64,000 nucleotides of DNA. Origin: Mycobacterium gordonae (lineage in GTDB: Bacteria; Actinomycetota; Actinomycetes; Mycobacteriales; Mycobacteriaceae). Where the stretch lies: contig NZ_CP070974.1 in the NCBI RefSeq assembly GCF_017086405.1, positions 1 to 64,000 of the forward strand, written 5' to 3'. A program made the position numbers and the translations under genes. Below the pieces are notes generated by a model. It had not been told where the DNA came from, ran no database searches, and saw only the letters and a program-made list of their open reading frames with translations. Positions 8,108-18,511 of the stretch are shown here, one piece after another; positions within the stretch are counted from its first letter, which is position 1; each line of letters starts with the position of its first letter.

Positions 8108-10110
8108 CCACAACGCGCCGTGCACCAATAGCACACCGCATCACCGAATACCTTGCCTACCAGCTCGCCACCCGACCCCGCCTGCGCCGCATCGCCACAC
8201 TGTGGTTCACCAGCCACCTGCTGATGACTTGGGCCCTTGTGAGCGCACCACAGGCGGCCGCCTCCACGCTGACCGGCGCACTGAACTGGACCGGTGTCAC
8301 CGACAGCCACGGAGTGCCGGTCGGCAATTACTACCTCTCGGTGGTCACCACCAGCGAAGCCATCTCCAAGGCCGGGCCTGAACTCACCGCAGACCCCGCC
8401 AGCTGGACCCGGTGGCTGGCCAACGCCGTCACTACCGGCCTCACCCACGAAATCATCGTCGAAATAATCCAATCCGAAGCGGCCCTCTACATCTTCATGG
8501 TCGCCACGTCGCTGTGGCTCCTGCGTTTCGCCATGTCCAACACCTGGCTCTACTGGCTGGCCACCTGGTTTCGGCCCCTTTTCGAGGTGCTGCGCTCCCT
8601 GCTCGCCGAACTGTGGGTATTTCCGCTGTGCATGCTCGCCGGCCTCGCGGTCGGGGCTTACCACATGCTGTGGCACGGCCGCAAAGGTCACGGCGGCGGA
8701 ATCACGCTGTCCGCCTTCGTCATCGGCATCCTCGGGATGGTCCTCACCAGAGACCCGCTGTCGGATCTGTCCAACGACAACGGGCTGCTCGGCCAGGCCC
8801 GCGCCCTCGGATTCAAAGTCGCGCAGGCCTTCGCCAACAACGGCCCGATCACTGGTGGCGGCACCAACGCCCAACTGCAACACCTCACAGGCCTCATCGC
8901 CGACGCCACCCTGCGAACACCGTTACAACTGATGAACTTCGGAACCACCGTCGACGACATCAGCGGCTGCGGCAACGCCTACACCGCCGCGATCCTCGGC
9001 GGTAAGCCTGACGGCCCCGCACACGCCATGGGTAGCTGCGGCGCCCAACAAGCACTGGCGTTCGCTCAACACCTCAACGGCGCCAACCTCGCCCTCGGCG
9101 TGTTCTACCTACTGCTGGGCGCCGTGTTCACGATCTTCGTTCTTTACGCGACCTATAGCTACGTGATGGTCTGCTGCGCCGCATTCATCAACGCGCTCAT
9201 CGCCATAGTGGCCGCTGCCCCCGCCATGATCCACGGACAGCCACGACAGCGTGCACTGCGGCGACTGAGCCTGTTCTTCAAACACGCGCTGCTGGTCTTC
9301 GTCTACACCACCTACATCTCAGTCGCAGCAGTGATCGTCCTGAAAATGGCCGCTCGCGGCGGCTACGCCGACCAAGTCGGCATGAGCCACCCGCTGGCCC
9401 GCCTGATCATGATCGGCCTCATCTCCGCCGTCGCGATCGGCGGACTGTGGTGGCTCAAAAGAGAACTCGGCGACCACACCCGCCGCGACATCACCCACGT
9501 GGTCAACGACCTCAACCGCACCGCCCGCCGCGGCTACGAGCAAGGCCGCGACCGCGTCCAACAGGCCGCCACTCTCGCCCTGGGGCTGCCCGGCGCGCCG
9601 CCCACCCACACCGGCGGCACGACGAGCGCCAAAGGCGGTGGCCACGCACCCGATGATCCACCCCTCACAGGTCTCCCTGTCCCGGGACGCCCTCCCGGCG
9701 GACGCCCGCCGAGCTCGGGTAAACGCACCCCACCCCCCGCGACGCAGTCCGATAGGGCCGCCCGCGGCCACACAGCGACTGCCCAAGCCGGCGCCACCGC
9801 CGTCCTAGCACCCGAGGCCGCCGCCGCGGCCGCCGTCACCAGCCGCGTCACTCAGGGACGCCAGCGCGGAAACGGCCAGCGCTCCGCCGCCGCCGAAGCC
9901 CCCGGGAGCAATCATCGTCCGGGCCGCACAGCCGGCAATGGGCAACCCGATTCACAGCGTCACCGCGATAACCAGGCAGCGCCCACCACAGAAAGGCCAG
10001 TCGCCGGCCGTGCCGGCACCGGCAACGGCCCTGCCCCGCGGCAACCCGCCGACGGTGTGGCCGGCGCGTACTTGCCCTTTGAGAATCCACCCGTGCAAGG
10101 CCGCGAGTAG
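8104..10110 (+). CDS. VirB6/TrbL-like polytopic T4SS channel protein with Pro-rich tail
   Basis: 668 residues. A signal-like N-terminal helix (TLWFTSHLLMTWALVSAPQA) is followed by a soluble segment and at least six hydrophobic helices (among them LSAFVIGILGMVLT, LGVFYLLLGAVFTIFVLY, LIAIVAAAPAMI, ALLVFVYTTYISVAAVIVL). After residue ~460 comes a hydrophilic, Pro/Gly/Ala/Arg-rich tail of about 200 residues, probably cytoplasmic and disordered. Topology and its coupling to virB4 fit the inner-membrane channel component of Gram-positive T4SS. It is the last gene of the operon and convergent with the kinase gene. Confidence 0.8.
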   Translation: MTTTRRAPIAHRITEYLAYQLATRPRLRRIATLWFTSHLLMTWALVSAPQAAASTLTGALNWTGVTDSHGVPVGNYYLSVVTTSEAISKAGPELTADPASWTRWLANAVTTGLTHEIIVEIIQSEAALYIFMVATSLWLLRFAMSNTWLYWLATWFRPLFEVLRSLLAELWVFPLCMLAGLAVGAYHMLWHGRKGHGGGITLSAFVIGILGMVLTRDPLSDLSNDNGLLGQARALGFKVAQAFANNGPITGGGTNAQLQHLTGLIADATLRTPLQLMNFGTTVDDISGCGNAYTAAILGGKPDGPAHAMGSCGAQQALAFAQHLNGANLALGVFYLLLGAVFTIFVLYATYSYVMVCCAAFINALIAIVAAAPAMIHGQPRQRALRRLSLFFKHALLVFVYTTYISVAAVIVLKMAARGGYADQVGMSHPLARLIMIGLISAVAIGGLWWLKRELGDHTRRDITHVVNDLNRTARRGYEQGRDRVQQAATLALGLPGAPPTHTGGTTSAKGGGHAPDDPPLTGLPVPGRPPGGRPPSSGKRTPPPATQSDRAARGHTATAQAGATAVLAPEAAAAAAVTSRVTQGRQRGNGQRSAAAEAPGSNHRPGRTAGNGQPDSQRHRDNQAAPTTERPVAGRAGTGNGPAPRQPADGVAGAYLPFENPPVQGRE

Positions 10111-10154
10111 ATGGCAGTAGGTAGGGCCGCGACGCCGCTGCGGTATGAGCTACC

Positions 10155-11672
10155 TCAGGCACCGCAGAGCAATTGCGTGTCGCGAAAGCCGGTGCCTCTA
10201 GGACACAACGTGATCGGCTCACCAGTGGGTGCCGTAATCGTCGCGTAGCCGTTGGGTTGCAGCGTGAAGGTAAAGGCCTCGCCGGGGTACCGGATGAGCC
10301 CTGACCCGGCGGCGTCTCCACGCGAATCCAGTTGCGCTGTCAAGACAATCATGGCCGTAGTCGAAGTCATCGGCGACCATGTGGCCGACCAGGACGTGCT
10401 GTACATTGCGCCCTGTGTCACCACGTAATGTGCGCTCCCGTCTGGTGCGAGGGTCACTGAGGTGGCATGTTGGCCCCACTCGCCGAAAAACCCCGCTCTT
10501 GATGCTGTTGGCGACGTACTCACCGTCGTGGGCGGTGTCGTCGGACTCGTAATCGATTTACTGGCAGCGGGATTGGTTGTCGACAGGGTGGTCACGACTG
10601 ATGGGGTGCCAGCCGCAGATGCGGTTGTTCCTGCACTTCCCTCACTAGCCCAAAAATGGCTCCGGAGTGTGAAACCGATCGCCGCAATCCCGACCAACGT
10701 GGCGACAGCGACTGCGACCGTGGCAACCGTTCGGCTGCCATGCGGCCGAAGCTCGTTGGCTGGGCTTCTCTCAGCGGCCGGCCTCAGACGTTTACCCGCT
10801 GAGGACGCACGCCTCGAGTCTGCGGCATTCGGCGCTGGGGTGGAAAGCTTTTCGTTTGGAGAAGCGATCGCCGACCGGGCGGCGTCTGCCAACTCGACGG
10901 TGGTTGCATACCGCTGACGCGGGTCCTTCGCCATACCTTTTGCGATCACGGGATCAAGCCCTTCGGGCACGCCCGATGCGGCAGCTGAGGGCCTCGGAGG
11001 AGGGGTGCTCAGGTGTGCGGCAACCAGTTGCGGCATGGTGTCGCCGGGGAAGGGTGGGCCGCCGGTCAGGCATTCGTAAAGTACGCAGGCCAGCGAGTAA
11101 ATGTCGGCGCGGGCGTCTTCTCCTGCTTGCGGATCTAACCGCTCCGGAGCGATGTAGGCGAAGGTCCCGATGGTGCTGCCGGACCGTGTCATTCGAGTGT
11201 CCTCCGCGGCACGCGCGATCCCGAAATCGATCAGGTAGGCGAAATCGTCACCGTCGAGCAGGACGTTGGAGGGTTTGACATCGCGGTGCAAGAGACCACC
11301 TCGATGCGCGGCGTGCAAGGCTTTGGCAACTTGGTCGATAATGTGGACCGCGCGTGCGGGATCGAGCGGCCCCTTAGACAGCAGGGCGCTCAGGTCGCAT
11401 CCTTCAATCAGCCGCATATCGACGTAGAGGCGGCCATCGATCTCGCCATAGTGGTGAATTGGGATGATGTGCGGGCTATTTAGCCGGGCTGCAGCGTGAG
11501 CTTCCCTACGAAAACGTCGTTGAAATTCCGCGTCCTCGGAGAAATGCGCGGGCAGGAGCTTGATGGCGATGACTCGGTCGGTCTCGGTGTCATGGGCACG
11601 CCAAACTTCACCCATGCCGCCACGCCCCAGCAACTCGATCAGTACGTAGCGGCCGAACCGCGTCCCCTTCAC
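10155..11672 (-). CDS. Receptor-type Ser/Thr protein kinase (PknF/PknE-like)
   Basis: 505 residues. The kinase domain occupies residues 8-270: glycine loop LLGRGGMGEVWRA, AIK lysine 38, HRDVKPSN at 129-136, DFG at 149-151, activation-loop Thr/Ser (MTRSGSTIGTFAY) and APE at 175-177. A basic/Ser-rich juxtamembrane segment and a single helix (ATVAVAVATLVGIAAIGF, ~315-335) lead to a Thr/Ser/Pro-rich stalk and an extracytoplasmic domain of about 100 residues starting FFGEWGQHATSVTL, lipocalin-like in pattern. All catalytic residues are present, so it should be active. It sits between the T4SS and ESX loci and could phosphorylate components of either; that is inference. Confidence 0.93.
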   Translation of the reverse strand: MKGTRFGRYVLIELLGRGGMGEVWRAHDTETDRVIAIKLLPAHFSEDAEFQRRFRREAHAAARLNSPHIIPIHHYGEIDGRLYVDMRLIEGCDLSALLSKGPLDPARAVHIIDQVAKALHAAHRGGLLHRDVKPSNVLLDGDDFAYLIDFGIARAAEDTRMTRSGSTIGTFAYIAPERLDPQAGEDARADIYSLACVLYECLTGGPPFPGDTMPQLVAAHLSTPPPRPSAAASGVPEGLDPVIAKGMAKDPRQRYATTVELADAARSAIASPNEKLSTPAPNAADSRRASSAGKRLRPAAERSPANELRPHGSRTVATVAVAVATLVGIAAIGFTLRSHFWASEGSAGTTASAAGTPSVVTTLSTTNPAASKSITSPTTPPTTVSTSPTASRAGFFGEWGQHATSVTLAPDGSAHYVVTQGAMYSTSWSATWSPMTSTTAMIVLTAQLDSRGDAAGSGLIRYPGEAFTFTLQPNGYATITAPTGEPITLCPRGTGFRDTQLLCGA

Positions 11673-11860
11673 TGCCCCAAAATAATCGGATGATCGAGTT
11701 GCCGGAAGAGGAATCGAGTATTGACCCAGCGAACGATCCCGCGGTGGAGTGCGTCGCCCCGCCGTCAGGCACTGCTGGCACCGCTTGCCTGACTCTCACC
11801 AGGGCCCGAACCGCAATCACTGTCAGGCGCGCCCCGGCCCTTATTGGTCGGTTCGTGAAT

Positions 11861-13699
11861 TTATCCGTGCTGTTCGCGCCTTTCTGACACCGCGGCGCGC
11901 AGACCTTCGGCTAGATCGTCGCGGGTTAACTCACGTAGGTTGCGCAGTTGTTCGTCGGTGATGTTGATGTCCTCGCTGGCCAGCAGCTCGTCAAGTTCGG
12001 CGGTGTCGAGCCGGTCGTTGCGGTGATCACGCGCCTTTTCGACGACGTTGCGGACAAAGCCGGCGTTGCCCAGCAGGTCAATTTCGCGGATCACGTCGCC
12101 GTCGGCGGTCGTGGTTTGCTGGGCGTAGAACCTTTCGAACTCGGGGAGCAGCACGGCGACGGCCTCGTCGGAGGTCACGTCGTCGTCCTCGGCAATCATC
12201 AGCTTCGTCAACCCGACCAGCTCGGGTGGGGTGTAGCTGTGGAACTCGATCACCGTCGAAAAGCGCCGCCGCAGACCTTGATTCACTGAAAGCATCTTCT
12301 CGGTCGCCTTGGCGTAGCCGGCACCGAACACCACCAGGTCATCGCGGTTGTTCTCCATGTAGAGCAGCAAGGTGTTGATGATCGCGTTCCCGTACGGGTC
12401 GCCCTGGGAGTAGCCCTTCTCGTGCAGGGAGTGCATCTCGTCAAAGAAGACCGCTCCGCCGAGCGCGCCTTCGAGCATCTCCTCGGTATTCTTTTCCGCC
12501 TCGGCCATATAGCGGCCCAATAGTTTCGTGCGGCTGGTCTCCACCACCAGCGGCTTGCGTAAGACCTTCAGCCCGCACAGCTGTTTGGTGAATGCCCGCG
12601 CCACCGACGTCTTTCCGGTGCCCGGTGGGCCAAGCAGAAGAGTGTGGCGTGAGGTGACCGGTACCTTCAGCCCGACGCGGGAGCGGGCCAGGTTCACCTT
12701 CGTGGTCGACCTAATCCGTTTGATCTCGCGTTTGGCGATGTCCATGCCCAACATGGCGTCGAGCTCAGCTTGGCCCTCAGCCAGATACTTCGACGCCATT
12801 TCGGCATCGCGGGCGACATCGGAGTCGGCGGCGTTGGGGGCGCTGTCTGGATCCCACGGATCGGTGCGGGCCTCAATGGTCTCGGGGTCGGTCAGGACCA
12901 GCCGCCGAGTGGGGTCATCCATCGCCTGCCGTGCCGGGGCGAACTTCGGATCACGGGAATACACCCGCCGCAACAACTGCGCTGCCTCGGCTTCGCGATC
13001 GAGGTGGCGCAGACACATTGCCTGGGTGTACAAGACGATGGTCGTGGCAGCCGGTACCCGATCATCGTTGACGGCGTGCTCGCCGCGGCGGAAAGCGTCT
13101 TCAAACACTCCCAGAGACGCCAGCGCGGTAGTGGCCATCGCAGTGGCCGCGCACTCGTATTCCGGTCGGTACCAACGCTTGTCGGACCGAAAGAGCCGCA
13201 GCACATCAGTCCAACGCTGGGTGCGGAAGTGCAGTAATCCGCAGACGTAGCGGTGCATGTCGGCATCGAGCGGATCGGATGGTTCAGCAACACAATTCAG
13301 CAGATCATCTGCTGCGGCGAAGCTGCCCTCGCGGATCAAAGCAGCGGCGTAGGCGCAGCGCAACGACTCCGCCGAATTGATCGGCAGCCGCAGGAACAGC
13401 CCGTCAAGCACGTTGGGACGAAAATCGGCCGCCAGCACCCCGACACGGCGGATCTCCCAGCCATAGGAATCCACGGCTTCCCAGGCGCCGGCCAACACGT
13501 CAATGTCGTCCTCGCCGGCCAGAATCCGGCCCAGCCATCCATCACAGATGCTGGGATCGGCGCGGGTCACCGCCGTGAACATCTCGCGGGCCACGCGCTC
13601 GTTGTGAGTGGGCACCAACCCGCCCACCCCAATGCCTGATGCCAACAATCCGCGACGAAACGCGGTACGGGCCTGGGCTTCTGCTTCAATGCCTGTCAA
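11861..13699 (-). CDS. eccA: EccA: ESX AAA+ ATPase
   Basis: 612 residues from TTG 13699, chosen because AAGGAG lies just upstream. The N-terminal ~280 residues are TPR-like helices (EDAFRRGEHAVNDDR, AAQLLRRVYSRDP). The C-terminal AAA+ domain has Walker A LLLGPPGTGKTSVARAF near residues 350-365, Walker B GGAVFFDEMHSL, and LRRRFSTVIEF as sensor/arginine-finger region. EccA is the cytosolic ATPase thought to release EspG from PE/PPE substrates. It is the last gene of the ESX locus, as in ESX-5. Confidence 0.95.
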   Translation of the reverse strand: MTGIEAEAQARTAFRRGLLASGIGVGGLVPTHNERVAREMFTAVTRADPSICDGWLGRILAGEDDIDVLAGAWEAVDSYGWEIRRVGVLAADFRPNVLDGLFLRLPINSAESLRCAYAAALIREGSFAAADDLLNCVAEPSDPLDADMHRYVCGLLHFRTQRWTDVLRLFRSDKRWYRPEYECAATAMATTALASLGVFEDAFRRGEHAVNDDRVPAATTIVLYTQAMCLRHLDREAEAAQLLRRVYSRDPKFAPARQAMDDPTRRLVLTDPETIEARTDPWDPDSAPNAADSDVARDAEMASKYLAEGQAELDAMLGMDIAKREIKRIRSTTKVNLARSRVGLKVPVTSRHTLLLGPPGTGKTSVARAFTKQLCGLKVLRKPLVVETSRTKLLGRYMAEAEKNTEEMLEGALGGAVFFDEMHSLHEKGYSQGDPYGNAIINTLLLYMENNRDDLVVFGAGYAKATEKMLSVNQGLRRRFSTVIEFHSYTPPELVGLTKLMIAEDDDVTSDEAVAVLLPEFERFYAQQTTTADGDVIREIDLLGNAGFVRNVVEKARDHRNDRLDTAELDELLASEDINITDEQLRNLRELTRDDLAEGLRAAVSERREQHG

Positions 13700-13722
13700 C
13701 GCTGCTCCTTGAACACACTGTT

Positions 13723-15317
13723 TTAGGCGGCCCGGCCCGGGGTGGCGGCCACGTGCTGGCGCTCATAGTCCAGATCGATGCGCACACGGACCCGGAATGC
13801 CCATGTCCGGACTATGGCGGTGCGAGCACCGTCTTGTTCGATGTGGATGTCGGCGCCCGAAGCGGTGCCGGCCGGTACGGTGCGCACTATGACGGCGGCG
13901 CCGTCGGGGGCTGCGCCGGCGACCAGGTCATAGACGACCATCCACCGCCGCGGGCTGGGCGGCAACGGCCCTTGCGCGCCCGCGGCACCGACAAGCTGCA
14001 ACCCAGCACCGGTGACCTGCTTCCAGCGCTGCGGACGGTCGGTGTGCACGAGGACTTGGTAGCCGGTCGCGGCAGCGCGTAGCGCCACCTGGACCGTCAA
14101 CGCCAGCTCCCCGGCCAGCGTCACGGTGGAGGTCGTGGCCGGCGAACTCAGATCCACCAGCAGCGGATGCCCGGTCGCGTTGCTGCCCACAACGATCCCG
14201 GTGGCGCAGACCGCCACCGCCAGGGGCTGGTCCACATCCTCCAGTGCGCAACTAGGCACCGCTAAAGGCGTTCTGGCGGTCAGTGATCCGGCCGCCAACC
14301 CCAAGTCGTGGCGACCGGTGAGGGGGTTGAGTCCACTGAGCGGCGCCTCGGAGAGCGGGGCACCGGTGTGGTACCGGGCCACAACCCCCACCCGCGTCGC
14401 CCCCCAACTGCCGGGCGCAGCTGCACCGTGACCGCGGTAGCGTCGGTGTCAGGAACCCACAGCCGGTCCAACGTGTCGCTGGAAATGTCAGACGGTGACA
14501 TCCAGTAGGTCTGCACATAGCCGTTGGAGTGGCGCAGACGGCCCCACCCGCTGCGAAGCTCCGCCGGATCAATCCCGGCCAGCAACTCGGCATCGGCTTC
14601 ACGGATCTCCTGTGCGGTCAACACTCGAGCCGGACAGCGCAGCCCGGTCAGCTCCTGGGCAAGCCACTGCGCAGCGGCTCCCACAGTGGCGGCCACCGAC
14701 TCCCGCCACAGGACCGCCCGCGCGCTTCGTTCGGCATCGAACCGGGCCACCAGCCATGTCCGGCGCTGCCCCACCGCCGGGTGATCCCCGATCAGGCTCG
14801 AATAGACCGCGGCGTAGCTATGGTGCCGCTCAGATGCCCGCCGCCTACCGACACTGACGATGTCGATGGACTCCAAGGTCACATCGAACTGGCGCAATCC
14901 CTCGGCGACCGCGGCCACCGGCAACGTCGCCAACGAAGCGACCCGATGGTGGTCCAGCGCCGAGGGGCTGTGTGCTTGGCCGTCCACGGCCACCACCGCC
15001 GCCAAATACGGTCCCAACGCGCGGATTCCGACCGGTCCTTGCCCGTATGTCCGGTGATAGTCGGCAGTCTCACCGGCGGTCGTGGCTACCATCGCGCTGT
15101 GCGCGTTGATCGCCCGCAGCCCCAACCGCAACACTGTTGCGCCTCGCCACGTCACGACCGTTGCCGCGCTGAGCAGGACCGCCACGCCGGCAGCAACCCA
15201 CCACCCGGCTCGACCCGCTGCAGCGCCGCCCAGTGACAGCAGCGCGACAGTGGCGACGAACACCGCTACGACGCGGGTCCAACCGAGCCGTATGCCCAGC
15301 GGCAGCATCGGTTTCAT
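13723..15317 (-). pseudogene. eccE: EccE, interrupted by a single-base frameshift
   Basis: Two overlapping frames (14280-15317, N-terminal; 13723-14391, C-terminal) are one EccE of about 530 residues. The N-terminal frame has the two membrane helices (VVAVFVATVALLSLGG and GWWVAAGVAVLLSAATVV) and runs properly to TVQLRPAVGG. There the six-G run on the minus strand (plus-strand C6, 14400-14405) puts it out of frame. With seven Gs the reading becomes VGGATRVGVVARYHTGAPLSE and continues to the stop. EccE is a peripheral subunit of the ESX membrane complex. Its start overlaps the mycP stop (ATGA). Either a sequencing error, or a real mutation that would damage the secretion system. Confidence 0.9.
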
Positions 15318-16990
15318 CGTTGCTCCTTGCGGATGAGTGCGGCGCTACCCAGGATCACGCTGCACGCCACTGCCAGTGCGCCTACGCCGCCGGCGGCCAC
15401 CCATACCGGCGTCATGTCACGGCCCACTGTCGGAGGTGTCAGTACCAGCGGGGAGGACAAATGTTGCGGCCCAACAGGTTCCCCAGGGGGCAGGTCATAG
15501 CTCAGCGCCGCGACCGGGTCGATGATCCCGTGCCCGACTCTGTTGTCCACACCGCGGCCGGGAGCGCGTGCGGTGGCCAGCAGTCGGTTGATGACCTGGT
15601 GGGAGGTCAGTAGCGGATACTTGGCCCGCACCAGCGCGGCGACACCGGAGACGATCGCCGCCGAAAAGGACGTACCCTCGCGTGCCACCATCGTGTTGTC
15701 CCGCCCTTCAACGGCATTCATCAACCCGTCGTCGCGCGGTGACAATCCTTCGATGTCAGTGCCTGGCGCGGCAAGAGAGACCCATGGCCCGGCCATGCTG
15801 GCATCCAACGGTGTGCCCTTCGCGTCGACCGCACCCACGCTCAGGACGTAGTCGGAGAACCATGCCGGAGTGACCACCGTCGTCACCCCGCCCCAGTCCC
15901 GAGGGTCGTTGGGGGTCAACGGGTTATAGACGGGATTCTGTTTGCAGTCGCTGTTGCCGTTCTCACCACTGTTGCCCGCGGCGGCCACAATCACCGCGTT
16001 GCGGTCGATGGCGGCATAGTGGATCGCAGCCCCGAGTTCACGCTGGTCGATGATGTTGGTGGCGCTCATGCACGAGACTTCGGAAATGTTGATCACAGAG
16101 GCACCCATGTTGGCCGCATGCACGATCGCGCGGGCCATCGTGCGGATGTCACCGGCTTTGCGCCGGGTGGCCGGATCCTGGTCACCGGAGAAGGCATCCT
16201 TGGGGCTAAATGCGCGTGAGCTCTGCCTAATGGCAATGATCTGCACTCCCGGCGCCACACCGCTGAACCCGTCAGCCGCAGGGGGCGGCGGTGCCGGTGA
16301 TGGCGGTTCACCGGTGGTCGACGGTGCCTGCTCATCGGCGGGCCCAGGGCCCTCGGACGCCCACCCGAAACCCGACCCCACGAACACCGTTGAGCCAGAA
16401 CGGTTCCAGCGGGCCGGCTCATCCGGAGGCAGCGGCGGGGGTACTTGCACCGTCACCGTCTGCGGCGGGGGCGGGGGCGGGGGAGCTTCGCTGGTGGGCG
16501 CGGTGTCGGGCCGACGGGTCTGCCGAGGCGGCGGTAGCGGCGTCTTTCCATCCGCGGGTGCGCCACCGATCAGCGAGGCCACCATCGTCCCGTGAGCGTC
16601 GCAGTCCGACAGGCCGTCGCCGCCGGCCACCACATAGTCGCCGCCGCCGATCAGATCGGGCAGCCGTGGATGCGGGCTGACTCCGGTGTCGATGACAGCC
16701 ACTTTGATGCCGTTGCCGCGCCCGAAGCGCCACGCGTCGGCCAAATCCAGCATGTCCATGAAATGCGGCTGTACACGGTAATCGGTGCCCGGCAGCGTGC
16801 CGACACGGGTGCACAGTGCGCCTTGGCGCATCGGCTGATCCGGTCCCGGCGGTCCATCAGCCGGGAGCGCAGCGAGGTCGATCTGCGGGGGCTCTACCGC
16901 CCGCGCCTCGGGGACAGCGACCCACATGGCATTCCCGACCAGCGCCACCCCGCACAAGCCCACCGCGACCGCTCGTCGATAGCCCGTCAT
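15314..16990 (-). CDS. mycP: MycP: mycosin (subtilisin-like ESX protease)
   Basis: About 558 residues from ATG 16990, preferred over GTG 16999 because of the GGTAGGTGG upstream. A signal peptide ends near EARA (residue ~31). The catalytic triad is visible: Asp101 (VAVIDTGV), His133 (DAHGTMVAS) and Ser ~438 (GTSFSAAIVSG), with oxyanion Asn in AAGNSGENGNSDC. A long Pro-rich loop sits between residues ~145 and 240, as in MycP5. The C-terminus has a membrane helix (VWVAAGGVGALAVACSVIL). Mycosins are needed for ESX complex stability and process some substrates. It lies between eccD and eccE in ESX-5 order. Confidence 0.95.
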   Translation of the reverse strand: MTGYRRAVAVGLCGVALVGNAMWVAVPEARAVEPPQIDLAALPADGPPGPDQPMRQGALCTRVGTLPGTDYRVQPHFMDMLDLADAWRFGRGNGIKVAVIDTGVSPHPRLPDLIGGGDYVVAGGDGLSDCDAHGTMVASLIGGAPADGKTPLPPPRQTRRPDTAPTSEAPPPPPPPQTVTVQVPPPLPPDEPARWNRSGSTVFVGSGFGWASEGPGPADEQAPSTTGEPPSPAPPPPAADGFSGVAPGVQIIAIRQSSRAFSPKDAFSGDQDPATRRKAGDIRTMARAIVHAANMGASVINISEVSCMSATNIIDQRELGAAIHYAAIDRNAVIVAAAGNSGENGNSDCKQNPVYNPLTPNDPRDWGGVTTVVTPAWFSDYVLSVGAVDAKGTPLDASMAGPWVSLAAPGTDIEGLSPRDDGLMNAVEGRDNTMVAREGTSFSAAIVSGVAALVRAKYPLLTSHQVINRLLATARAPGRGVDNRVGHGIIDPVAALSYDLPPGEPVGPQHLSSPLVLTPPTVGRDMTPVWVAAGGVGALAVACSVILGSAALIRKEQR

Positions 16991-16999
16991 CGACACCAC

Positions 17000-18511
17000 C
17001 TACCGGTACCTGATCGCGGCCAGCACTCCCATGAGCCAGAAGGTCAGCGGGAAAATGGCGGCCAGACAAAAGTATTCGATCCACTCCACGATCTTGCGGA
17101 ATGTCGGTGTGTAGAAGCGGTTGGGCACCACCACCCCGGCAACCAGCCCGGCCACGGGAACAGCAACCATCACCGAGGTACCGACCAACAGCGCTGTCAG
17201 CGTCCACAGCCCCAGGACATAGCGGCCGCCAACACCGATCACCACCGCCACCGCGACCCCGGCCAGCACAGTGGCCTGCCAGCGATCGGTAAACGACCGG
17301 CCCCGCAACAGCACAGCTACCGCGACCAGGCCGGCCACAAGCAGCGCAACCCCTCGGCGAGGGGCGTGCGGATCACACAACCCCACACAGCACACCGCCA
17401 TCACAGCAGTAGTGCCGATCAGCAGGCCCGACAAATAAGCGTGCGCACGGTCGGTGCACACCACCACGTCCCGCACCGATTGCGGCCCGTCATAGCTCGT
17501 GATGCCGCCGGAGGCCACCACCTTATCCGTGGGCAGATCAGGGCGGGTCTCGAAAATCCAGCGTCCCGATGCCGACGGGAACACCGGTAGCCGGATACCG
17601 GCTGCCCACCGCGCAACTGTCGGGGCCAGATGCATCAGCAGGATCGAGACGAGTAGCACGACACCGAGCAGGGTGACCGCCGAGGTCACCAAAGTCATCC
17701 GTGCCAGCGCCGCGGCCCCGGCCGCCGCCCCCGCGATGATCACCGTCGTTCCCAACGCGATGTAGCGGCCGGTGAAACGCACAATCAGCACCGCCGCGCT
17801 CATCAGCATCGCCACCCCCAGCGCCGCATGCGGGGCTCCCACCGGGCCCGGCACCAGGGCGGCGGCACTCACCGCGGCCGGCACGCATCCGATCAACAAC
17901 AACGTGTCACCGATGCGCCTGCCGTCGGCGCTGTCCGTGCAGCGGGCCAGCGTGATCACGGCGGCGCCGATCAGCACCAGAGCCAACACTGCACAGAAGA
18001 TGCTGGGCCCCCACCCCATGTGGCCGAAACGCCAGCGCAACATCAGCGCAGTGGCAGCCGCCACTCCGCAGACCACCATGGCCGCCCCGACCCGGCCCGC
18101 CCACGCCGCGCTCAGACCCGGCCAACGCTTCGTAAGCTCCTGGGCCACCGCCGAGGTGACATGTTCGACCACATTGATCCGCGCCTCGGAGTCCGGTATG
18201 AATCTCAGCCACAACCGGATCCCGTCACGCGCTCCCTGATCAGCCAGTGACCGCGACAGTTTCAGCGGTGTCCCGTCGACCCTGCACAACCCCCACCGGC
18301 CGCGACCCGGCCCGGGTGACATCACCGGCTGCCCCAGATCTTCCAGGCGGCCGTTGATCACATCAACCAACGCCGACATCTGCGCCGACACCGGCGCTGA
18401 AGCATCCAGCACCACGCCCACTTTCGTCGCCCCTGCCATCACGGCCACCAACACCCGAGGCGGTAACGACGGCGCGGTTGCGCCCGCCAGGTCCTGCTGG
18501 TCGACACTCAC
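17000..18511 (-). CDS. eccD: EccD: ESX membrane channel component
   Basis: 503 residues. An N-terminal ubiquitin-like cytosolic domain (residues ~15-110: RVLVAVMAGATKVGVVLDAS, then GRWGLCRVDGTPLKLSRSL) is followed by eleven or so hydrophobic helices to the C-terminus, the usual EccD build. The GTG start overlaps the stop of the EspI-like gene (GTGA). EccD forms the dimeric membrane-spanning vestibule of the ESX core complex. Confidence 0.95.
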   Translation of the reverse strand: MSVDQQDLAGATAPSLPPRVLVAVMAGATKVGVVLDASAPVSAQMSALVDVINGRLEDLGQPVMSPGPGRGRWGLCRVDGTPLKLSRSLADQGARDGIRLWLRFIPDSEARINVVEHVTSAVAQELTKRWPGLSAAWAGRVGAAMVVCGVAAATALMLRWRFGHMGWGPSIFCAVLALVLIGAAVITLARCTDSADGRRIGDTLLLIGCVPAAVSAAALVPGPVGAPHAALGVAMLMSAAVLIVRFTGRYIALGTTVIIAGAAAGAAALARMTLVTSAVTLLGVVLLVSILLMHLAPTVARWAAGIRLPVFPSASGRWIFETRPDLPTDKVVASGGITSYDGPQSVRDVVVCTDRAHAYLSGLLIGTTAVMAVCCVGLCDPHAPRRGVALLVAGLVAVAVLLRGRSFTDRWQATVLAGVAVAVVIGVGGRYVLGLWTLTALLVGTSVMVAVPVAGLVAGVVVPNRFYTPTFRKIVEWIEYFCLAAIFPLTFWLMGVLAAIRYR

